From: CAYMQB01 sp964392665
Lineage (GTDB): Bacteria; Hydrothermota; E44-bin80
DNA length: 42,304 nucleotides
NCBI GenBank assembly: GCA_964392665.1
Contig: CAYMQB010000020.1
Span: 1 to 42,304, forward strand
Direction of reading: 5' to 3'
The notes under the pieces are model-generated. The model did no database searches, was not told the DNA's origin, and saw nothing but the letters and a program-made list of their open reading frames with translations. Of this stretch, positions 7,856-13,350 are shown in pieces. The stretch's first letter is position 1. The number at the start of each line of letters is the position of its first letter. A program made the translations under genes and the position numbers.

Positions 7856-8280
7856 TTGGGAGCCTCCTCGATTTCATACACTGAACCGCAGTAAGGACAG
7901 GAAACAACAATTGCTCCTTCTTTCATTGCAATACTATTCTTATCCAATTGTGCACCACATTTTTCACACTTCAATGTTTCCAGCTTAACATCGCCAGACA
8001 AATCAATTTTCTGTGTAATCTCCACCTTTTGCTCTCTCGGGTGAAGTCTCCTGAAAACAAAAATTGCAACACCAATCGTTAGACCAATAAACACAAGTCC
8101 AACAAAAATCAAAATTAATCCTGTTGATAGACGAGAACTACTGTTAACACCAGGTGTCCCTGCCGACCAGATGAATAGAACACCAAAAAACAAAAAGATT
8201 AATGAAAACAATCCTCCAAGAACGAGGATTGCTATCTGAATACAACCAGGTCCTTTTACTCCATCATTCTCTTTAGGCAT
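7849..8280 (-). CDS. two-TM zinc-ribbon membrane protein
   Basis: A 143-residue membrane protein, not a recognised named family. Seen: two hydrophobic helices (about 13-39 and 53-76) joined by a short Ser/Gly-rich loop, then a cytoplasmic part with a C-terminal zinc ribbon, C105-x2-C108 and C128-x2-C131. Positive residues after the second helix (RRLHPR) place the ribbon inside the cell. It is the first gene of the unit with the DUF2207-type gene, and a physical or functional partnership is likely because the two reading frames overlap. The GGAATG context before the ATG gives only a modest ribosome site. No enzymatic motif is visible; a scaffold or metal-sensing role is speculation. Confidence 0.75.
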   Translation of the reverse strand: MPKENDGVKGPGCIQIAILVLGGLFSLIFLFFGVLFIWSAGTPGVNSSSRLSTGLILIFVGLVFIGLTIGVAIFVFRRLHPREQKVEITQKIDLSGDVKLETLKCEKCGAQLDKNSIAMKEGAIVVSCPYCGSVYEIEEAPKW

Positions 8281-8326
8281 TTTTCATTCCTTTTCCTTTT
8301 ATTATCTCAGCGTTCTTTAAAAAAAT

Positions 8327-8392
8327 AACCACAGATTAATCCCCTTAGATGTTTACTATCTAAAAAGGTCAATCTTGTGTAATCTTGTGGTT
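8327..8392. repeat. CACAGATTA-type palindromic element
   Basis: Outer arms AACCACAGATTA (8327-8338) and TAATCTTGTGGTT (8380-8392) are complementary apart from one inserted base; inner arms TTAGAT (8345-8350) and ATCTAA (8358-8363) form a second stem with a seven-base loop. The words resemble the dispersed CACAGATTACACAGATT repeats seen in many bacterial genomes, and related text appears at 41893-41919 and 42107-42135. Confidence 0.6.
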
Positions 8393-8405
8393 CCATGGAC
8401 TCCCT

Positions 8406-8579
8406 CTATCCTGCCAAATTATGGTTTTTGAAGAGCTCTTGCGAAGTCGGTTTTCTTCCTTTTTCCCTACCACCGAAAACCTTGAAAATAGTATTGAAAA
8501 CGGGAAGCGTTATTACGAAAGAGAAGAAGATATTCTTAATAACCTTTCTTCTATTCAAGCTCTCTATTCTCTTTAACAT
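8406..8579 (-). CDS. doubtful small protein with Tat-like N-terminus
   Basis: A possible 57-residue product. Seen: NRRKVIK near residues 8-14 followed by a 20-residue hydrophobic stretch and a basic end, which resembles a twin-arginine signal or the membrane anchor of a Rieske-type subunit, but nothing follows it. The ATG at 8579 has AAGGGG three bases upstream; the frame is open to an earlier ATG at 8624, where the N-terminus would be made of repeat-module sequence. Plausible readings are a genuine small membrane protein, the 5' remnant of an exported redox protein, or chance. No homologue is recognised. Confidence 0.3.
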   Translation of the reverse strand: MLKRIESLNRRKVIKNIFFSFVITLPVFNTIFKVFGGREKGRKPTSQELFKNHNLAG

Positions 8580-8631
8580 TTTCCCCTTGCTGATATTGTT
8601 GTCTGGTTTATGAAGTATTCTCATTTAATTC

Positions 8632-8670
8632 TCTCGTAATTTAGTAATTAAGTAATTAGTAATTTCCTTT
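8632..8670 (-). repeat. phased AATTA repeat (module A-like)
   Basis: On the minus strand the run reads GGAAATTACTAATTACTTAA then TTACTAAATTACGAGAG, an AT-rich array with a phase of eight to nine bases. It resembles the module A copies at 6153-6182, 13303-13337, 21465-21497, 21551-21583 and 42051-42084. Confidence 0.5.
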
Positions 8671-8927
8671 TAGTCGTTTAACGACGAATTTCTTCCACAG
8701 TCAAAAAGCGTAGAATACTCAGAATGACAATTTACAGCGTCAGCGTTCATTTCACAGCACGAAGCGCGCGTGCCCTGTATGCCATGTAAAATAAGTTCTT
8801 CCATTATATAGTAGTGGTCATACGGGGTTTGTTTACACTTTATCCTTCATCCTTTATCCTTGCAGTCACCACCGTTTCTCCGATACTAGTCACTCCGTTT
8901 CACTCCTCCCTCTTTACTTTTTTGCCC

Positions 8928-9824
8928 TTAGAAGTATCCGATACTTTTGAGAATTATTGTGCTATCTCTCCATTTCCTCTTTGTCTTTACAAAAAGCTCA
9001 AGAAAAACAGGTCTATTCAGCAAAACCTCTATATTCTTTCTGGCCGAAGTTCCGAGTTCTTTTATCGCCTGTCCTCGCTTACCTATTATTATCTTCTTTT
9101 GAGTATCTTTTTCAACCAGTATTACTACTCTAATGTAATCCTTTTTTCCCGCCGACCTTTCGCGGAATTCATCTATATATAAAGCCGTGCTGTATGGAAT
9201 CTCTTCTCCGTATTGGAAAAATATTTGCTCTCTGATTATTTCGCAAACAAAAAATCTCTCCGATTGGGAAGAAATATCATCCTGTGGAAATAGAGGTGAC
9301 CCTTTAGGTAGATACTTTTCTATTGTTCTAATCAGGTCTTCAGTATTTGATGACCTTAGAGCAGAAATAGGAACAATCTCCGAAAATGAAAAAACCTTCC
9401 CTGCCTCTTCTATCAAAGGCAGAAGTGTTTTCTTGTTAACAAGATCTATTTTGTTAATTAAGAGAAATACAGGCTTATTTAATTTCCCTATCGCTTCAAG
9501 AATATATTTATCCAGTCCCCGTTGTTTAACATCGATCATATATAATATTATTTCCGCCTCTCTTATCGTCCCCAGAGCAGTCTTGACCATTATTTTCTGT
9601 AATCCATAGGTCGGTTCAAATATCCCGGGTGTATCAAGGAAAATAATCTGAGTTTCTGGACTATTGTAGATAGCTACAACCTTCTTCCTTGTTGTCTGTG
9701 GTTTATGTGTAACAGCTGATACCTTAGCATTAACAAGAGTGTTAATTAGTGTTGATTTCCCAACATTCGGTTTACCAATAATTGCTGCATAACCGCTCCT
9801 GAATCCATTATCTTCAGCATTCAT
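8928..9824 (-). CDS. era: GTPase Era
   Basis: A 298-residue essential GTPase that binds the 3' end of 16S rRNA and checks 30S assembly. Seen: G1 GKPNVGKS (residues 17-24), the switch region with KPQTTRKK, G3 DTPG, G4 NKID, G5-like SAL, then the C-terminal KH domain with IIIGKRGQAIKELG, the RNA-binding loop. The start at 9824 is chosen rather than the open ATG at 9866: the upstream one lies on top of the -35 element of a strong promoter (9838-9866) and adds a Phe/Ile-rich stretch foreign to Era. With the predicted transcript start near 9830 the leader is only about six bases and has no Shine-Dalgarno. It is a single-gene unit divergent from thi4. Confidence 0.95.
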   Translation of the reverse strand: MNAEDNGFRSGYAAIIGKPNVGKSTLINTLVNAKVSAVTHKPQTTRKKVVAIYNSPETQIIFLDTPGIFEPTYGLQKIMVKTALGTIREAEIILYMIDVKQRGLDKYILEAIGKLNKPVFLLINKIDLVNKKTLLPLIEEAGKVFSFSEIVPISALRSSNTEDLIRTIEKYLPKGSPLFPQDDISSQSERFFVCEIIREQIFFQYGEEIPYSTALYIDEFRERSAGKKDYIRVVILVEKDTQKKIIIGKRGQAIKELGTSARKNIEVLLNRPVFLELFVKTKRKWRDSTIILKSIGYF

Positions 9825-9837
9825 TTTCTTGAAGATT

Positions 9838-9866
9838 ATGATAAAACAAAACCCCTTTTTTGTCAA
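9838..9866 (-). promoter_or_regulatory. promoter for era
   Basis: TTGACA (9861-9866), 17-base spacer and TATCAT (9838-9843) on the minus strand. The transcript should start near 9830-9831, about six bases before the era ATG, predicting an almost leaderless mRNA. Confidence 0.7.
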
Positions 9867-9896
9867 GCAAAAAGCGTATGCTGTTCAATATTCCTG

Positions 9897-9925
9897 TTGA
9901 CAAAATCCTCTTCTTGGTTTAAGTA
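9897..9925 (+). promoter_or_regulatory. candidate promoter for thi4
   Basis: A perfect TTGACA (9897-9902) is followed after 17 bases by TAAGTA (9920-9925), a weak -10. The leader would be about 40 bases. No TPP-riboswitch signature could be picked out in the 70 bases before the start. Confidence 0.45.
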
Positions 9926-9973
9926 TTGTAAATATTGTATTAGTGTAACCAACAAACCGCATAAGGAGGTATT

Positions 9974-10759
9974 GTGAAAGGTAAAATCTTTTCAAAGGTC
10001 GGCGAAAAAGAGGTAACAAGAGCCATTGTTAACGGATTTGCCAAGCAGTTCTCTGACTATGTGGAATCGGACTGCATAATTGTCGGAGCCGGTCCCTCGG
10101 GGCTTATGGCTGGGAGTGTCATAGCCGAGAATGGCAAAAAAGTAATAATCATAGAAAGGAATAATTATCTTGGGGGAGGTTTCTGGTTGGGAGGGTACTT
10201 AATGAATATGATAACAGTTCGCGAGCCTGGACAAAAAATGCTCGATACAATCGGCGTACCGTACAGAAAAGCAGGAAAATTTCTGTATCTGGCAGATGGT
10301 CCTCATGCCTGTTCAAAATTGATTGCTTACGCTTGTGATAAAGGTGTGAAATTTGCAAATATGACTTCTGTTGATGATATTGTTTTAAGAAAAAATAATA
10401 GAGTAAGTGGAGTCGTAATAAACTGGACACCTATAGAACATCTTCCCAGAGGCTTAGCCTGTGTTGACCCTGTTGCAATTGAAACAAAAGTGGTTATTGA
10501 TGCAACAGGACACGATGCAGTAGTGGTAAGAAAATTGGAAAAACGAGGGCTCATCAAAATGAAGGGTGAGGGTGCAATGTGGATAGAGAAATCAGAAGAT
10601 TTAGTCGTTGAACACACCGGGCAAGTTCATCCGGGTTTAATAGTCTGTGGAATGTCGGTAGCAGCAACCTATGGGTTACCAAGAATGGGTCCAACCTTCG
10701 GTGCAATGCTTCTTTCCGGAGAAAAGGCAGGAAAATTGGCACTTGAAAATATGTCATAG
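9974..10759 (+). CDS. thi4: Thi4-type thiamine thiazole synthase
   Basis: Makes the thiazole part of thiamine (ADP-thiazole carboxylate) from NAD, glycine and a sulfur source. Seen: an FAD/NAD Rossmann start DCIIVGAGPSGLMAG (residues 33-47), the ERNNYLGGGFWLGG loop (61-74), the ATGHD segment and the C-terminal glycine-rich MGPTFGAMLLSGEKAG. The catalytic position reads LACVDP with C163 where, from memory, methanogen enzymes that use free sulfide have His and yeast Thi4 has its sacrificial Cys. At 261 residues it has the prokaryotic length. Start is GTG with AAGGAGG four bases upstream. No other thiamine gene is nearby. It converges on rmuC with four bases between the stops. Confidence 0.93.
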   Translation: MKGKIFSKVGEKEVTRAIVNGFAKQFSDYVESDCIIVGAGPSGLMAGSVIAENGKKVIIIERNNYLGGGFWLGGYLMNMITVREPGQKMLDTIGVPYRKAGKFLYLADGPHACSKLIAYACDKGVKFANMTSVDDIVLRKNNRVSGVVINWTPIEHLPRGLACVDPVAIETKVVIDATGHDAVVVRKLEKRGLIKMKGEGAMWIEKSEDLVVEHTGQVHPGLIVCGMSVAATYGLPRMGPTFGAMLLSGEKAGKLALENMS

Positions 10760-10763
10760 TTTC

Positions 10764-11930
10764 CTATTTTATACCCCTCTGTTTTCTCAAATCCTCTATC
10801 TTTCTTAAGGGACGTTCAAGTTGATTTCGCCTTGTCGAAGTTAAACTACTATATTCATCCTGCGCTTCTTCAATTTTCTTTCCCATTTTTTCGAATGATT
10901 GTTTGAACATGTCCCACTGTTTCTTGAATGCACCAAATAGTGACAATATCTCCGATGCAGTCTTCTCCAGCCTGAAACTGTCAATAGCCTGTCTGATTAT
11001 TGCTAAGATAGCATAAAGCGTGATTGGAGAACAAAGGACAACTTTATTCTTTAATGCCTTATCAATTATTAATCTATCACTCTGGTTTACAAATGAATAA
11101 ACTTGTTCGTTCGGGATGAATACTATCACATAGTCTATGGTTCTTTCGCTGGGATTAATATAGTCCCTTGTAGTAACCTCTTTAATTCTGTTACTGACAT
11201 CTCTTAGAAATTGTTTCTTGTATTTGGTCTTTTCCATTTCACCGTCCTCGTTAAGATACTTCAGATAATTATCAAGTGGAAATTTCACATCCATATTTAA
11301 TTTCAAATTCTGAGGTAATAAGAAAGTATAATCCGGTCGAGTTCCTGTCCGATCAAGTGACTTCTGCTTCAAGTAATTTACTCCCTCGATAAAACCAGCT
11401 AACCTCAAAACATCCTCCGCCATCCTCTCCCCCCACTGCCCACGCACTTTTGTGCTTGCCAATGCACCTTGCAACTTATTTGTCGTTTCCTGCAGTTTCC
11501 CGGTTTGCTCAGCTGCAAGCTTAAGCTGACTTGTTAGTTCTCCAAACTTTTTCTCTCTGTCTTTTTCAAAATCCACAACAAGTTGCTGAACGTCATCCAG
11601 GTTCATCTTCATCTCATTAAGCGTCTGGTCTATTAGTTTTTTCTTCCCTTCAAGTTCCTTCTCTCCAATTTTCGTATGTTTTACAAGAGTAACATCTGCA
11701 AGTTTCAGAAATTCCTCTGTGTTCTTCGAGAGAGCCTCGAAAGAAAGGTTTCCAAAAGATTCTTTAATTCTTTCCATCAAGGCGGAAGTTTCCTTTTCTT
11801 TATTCTGCTCATTCTGAAGAATTAAATCGTCTGCCACAGATTTAACATTTCTATTCAAAACCCAGTTGAACAAAAATATTATACCAGCCCCTATAACAAT
11901 ACCCAGAATAAAAACTGCAACACTCTGCAT
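10764..11930 (-). CDS. rmuC: DNA recombination protein RmuC
   Basis: A 388-residue membrane-anchored protein of the RmuC family, named for limiting inversions at short inverted repeats in E. coli and related to PD-(D/E)XK nucleases. Seen: one N-terminal helix (about 1-24), a long coiled coil (about 30-160), then the conserved core GQWGERMAEDVLRLAGF, PDYTFLLPQ and NMDVKFPLDNYLKYL, followed by a second coiled-coil region. GGAGGAAG upstream supports the ATG. It has its own promoter (12042-12070), divergent from the DUF4321 gene. Length is in the normal range. Its presence next to many inverted repeats is suggestive only. Confidence 0.93.
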   Translation of the reverse strand: MQSVAVFILGIVIGAGIIFLFNWVLNRNVKSVADDLILQNEQNKEKETSALMERIKESFGNLSFEALSKNTEEFLKLADVTLVKHTKIGEKELEGKKKLIDQTLNEMKMNLDDVQQLVVDFEKDREKKFGELTSQLKLAAEQTGKLQETTNKLQGALASTKVRGQWGERMAEDVLRLAGFIEGVNYLKQKSLDRTGTRPDYTFLLPQNLKLNMDVKFPLDNYLKYLNEDGEMEKTKYKKQFLRDVSNRIKEVTTRDYINPSERTIDYVIVFIPNEQVYSFVNQSDRLIIDKALKNKVVLCSPITLYAILAIIRQAIDSFRLEKTASEILSLFGAFKKQWDMFKQSFEKMGKKIEEAQDEYSSLTSTRRNQLERPLRKIEDLRKQRGIK

Positions 11931-12041
11931 TCGCTTCCTCCAGTGTAATTGCTTGTAATCACAATACTACATTTCCAACTATTACCACCTAATCAGCTTT
12001 CCAATAAGACATTATTCTCATATCTACTAACTCTTAGAATG

Positions 12042-12070
12042 TCTATAACAGGTAAACGGAAGAAAGTCAA
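12042..12070 (-). promoter_or_regulatory. promoter for rmuC
   Basis: TTGACT (12065-12070), 17 bases, TATAGA (12042-12047) on the minus strand. The leader would be about 105 bases. Confidence 0.6.
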
Positions 12071-12147
12071 ATTGTTTTAGCACTTTATGACAGAACAAAT
12101 TCCAGAAGACTTTCGTTAATTTCATAACGCATTCCGGTAAATTTTTC

Positions 12148-12176
12148 TTGACTTTAGGATTAGTATATACTATAAA
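12148..12176 (+). promoter_or_regulatory. promoter giving a leaderless DUF4321 mRNA
   Basis: TTGACT (12148-12153), 17 bases, TATAAA (12171-12176). The expected transcript start (12182-12183) coincides with the ATG at 12182, and no Shine-Dalgarno is present, so a leaderless message is predicted. Confidence 0.65.
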
Positions 12177-12181
12177 AAACT

Positions 12182-12454
12182 ATGGTTTTAAGAAGAAAGA
12201 ATCCGTGGATTTTCGTTTTCATTATTATCCTCGGAGCTATAGTTGGTAGTGCAATAGGTCATATACTGGGGTTGGTCCTACCCGAAGGAGCTGTAAAACA
12301 AGTTTTTCTCAAATCCATATCTGTGGGCATCCCCGAATTTCATCTGAGTCTTGCAATAATCGGCATTACTTTTGGTCTCACGCTGAATATCAATCTTATT
12401 ACAATAATCGGTATCATACTTATGGCTTACATCCTCAGGTGGTTTTATTGGTAA
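12182..12454 (+). CDS. DUF4321 membrane protein
   Basis: A 90-residue inner-membrane protein of the DUF4321 type, function unknown. Seen: RRKNPW at the N-terminus, then hydrophobic helices (about 9-28 and 52-86) separated by an amphipathic segment with an Ile/Pro/Glu turn. The GAIVGSAIGHILG stretch is typical of the family. The start codon lies at the predicted transcript start, with no leader. Its end overlaps the convergent NYN gene by ten bases. In other genomes small proteins of this kind lie near cell-shape or replication genes; nothing here ties it to a pathway. Confidence 0.8.
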   Translation: MVLRRKNPWIFVFIIILGAIVGSAIGHILGLVLPEGAVKQVFLKSISVGIPEFHLSLAIIGITFGLTLNINLITIIGIILMAYILRWFYW

Positions 12455-12921
12455 ATACCCCATATTTTCTTCATTTCATCGGTTATGTCTTTCCCTTCGG
12501 AACTATCCAGACTGGGTTTTCCCGTGTCCGAGGATTTCTTCTTTCCCGTTAGCTCTCCGAAGAAATCAAGAACAGACACAGTGGAACAGCCTAAAAATAA
12601 AACCCTTTCCTGCAACTCTCTATCGTCTGTGACGACAAAAGTTGTTCCTTTATGTTTCTCCCGCTCAATCATTTTAACTATCTTCTCATCGGCATTTTCA
12701 CCCTTGGAAAATATGACATTCAAGGGAGAAAAGCCAAATTTACTGTCAAATGATACTCCCTTTGCTCCATCAAAAATCAAAGAGTACTTGTTTTTCTTGT
12801 GGTAAGAGCACCTTGTTGTCTTAACATATTGAACAAAACCCTCTCTTGTCTGATACTGTTTCTTGAGTTTTGCTTTAATCTTGAACAATGCGTTATATCC
12901 GTCTATTATAAAATGCTTCAT
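12445..12921 (-). CDS. NYN-domain RNA nuclease-like protein (YacP/Rae1 type)
   Basis: A 158-residue protein of the PIN-like NYN family (formerly DUF901). Bacillus Rae1/YacP cleaves mRNA on the ribosome. Seen: the opening HFIIDGYNALF with the first acidic site D7, a conserved IFDGAKG (near 49-55), KGENADEKIVKMIE (73-86) and VVTDDREL (95-102), which together form the PIN-type acidic pocket; a Lys/Ser-rich tail follows. GAGG nine bases before the ATG is the only ribosome signal. It lies downstream of transketolase across a 429-base repeat-rich gap and overlaps the convergent DUF4321 gene by ten bases. Nuclease activity is inferred from family. Confidence 0.85.
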   Translation of the reverse strand: MKHFIIDGYNALFKIKAKLKKQYQTREGFVQYVKTTRCSYHKKNKYSLIFDGAKGVSFDSKFGFSPLNVIFSKGENADEKIVKMIEREKHKGTTFVVTDDRELQERVLFLGCSTVSVLDFFGELTGKKKSSDTGKPSLDSSEGKDITDEMKKIWGIYQ

Positions 12922-13160
12922 TGTAGAAAACCTCGCAGGCTAACCCTCAGACGGAGTTTACCCTCGAGTGAAACGAAGGGCTCAGGACGAGAGTTTGAGG
13001 CTACCTTGTTTGGACCGTTTAGAGCGTTGTGGTCGTTCAAATCCTTTAATTCCCTTCCTCGTTTTACAGACGAAGTCATTTGTTTCACAGCAAGAAGTAC
13101 GTTAGTTTCACAGGATAGAAGCCATTTATTCCTGGTTTCTTCGGTCTTATGTCTTGTTCT

Positions 13161-13245
13161 GTCATTCCTGCAACAGCAGGAATCTATTGCGTTTTCTAAT
13201 ATGGACACCTGCCCTGTTGTAGATTCCCGCTTGCGCGGGAATGAC
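13161..13245. repeat. paired GTCATTCC palindromes (MITE-like element)
   Basis: Two eight-pair hairpins, ATTCCTGC/GCAGGAAT (13164-13171 and 13176-13183) and ATTCCCGC/GCGGGAAT (13223-13230 and 13235-13242), lie in inverted orientation so that the whole 85-base unit starts GTCATTCC and ends GGAATGAC. This is the well-known dispersed repeat whose translation gives SFPRKRES-type peptides in many genomes. It sits inside the module A/B spacer, as if inserted. Confidence 0.8.
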
Positions 13246-13302
13246 AACGAGGAGACGATTGGTGTTTTTATGCTGGGTCTTATATCTGTAGTCTGTCTTT
13301 CC

Positions 13303-13337
13303 CATTTCGTAATTTCCATTCTCCCAATTTCGTCTTT
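13303..13337 (-). repeat. module A repeat copy
   Basis: Minus strand: GACGAAATTGGGAGAATGG then AAATTACGAAATG, the GAAATT-phased module, just downstream of the transketolase stop and reading in the same direction as that gene. Confidence 0.5.
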
Positions 13338-13350
13338 TACGTGTTAGGTG

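Larger units (their letters stand above)
8281..8927. other. repeat-rich spacer, one doubtful small gene
   Basis: A 647-base stretch between the zinc-ribbon gene and era. It contains a palindromic element (8327-8392), the doubtful small Tat-like ORF (8406-8579), a phased AATTA run (8632-8670), a short perfect palindrome GTCGTTTAACGAC (8673-8685) and 7-base-phased words such as ATCCTTC/ATCCTTT (8840-8862). The strands are otherwise non-coding in appearance. Confidence 0.6.
12922..13350. other. 429-base gene-free repeat spacer
   Basis: Between the transketolase stop and the NYN start. In minus-strand order it holds module A (13303-13337), a variant of module B, the GTCATTCC palindromic element (13161-13245), module B again (GACATAAGACCGAAGA, about 13137-13152), then GTGAAAC-type words and a CCCTTCGTTTCACTCGAGGG inverted repeat (12961-12980). 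The 133-codon frame across it is judged spurious. Confidence 0.7.

Noticed and set aside
8327..8392. CRISPR-like repeat
   Set aside because: It is a single palindrome with no repeated unit and spacer pattern and no cas genes.
9825..9866. Upstream ATG extending era by 14 codons
   Set aside because: It lies on the -35 element of the era promoter and adds a non-conserved hydrophobic stretch.
9903..9973. Possible TPP riboswitch before thi4
   Set aside because: The leader is too short and no CTGAGA-type or other conserved thi-box core was found.
12918..13319. 133-codon minus-strand reading frame between transketolase and the NYN gene
   Set aside because: It translates the GTCATTCC palindrome (SLSFPRKREST) and the GTGAAAC-type spacer words (PEPFVSLEGKLRLRVSLRGFL by sense). 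Both are classic signs of spurious frames over dispersed repeats.
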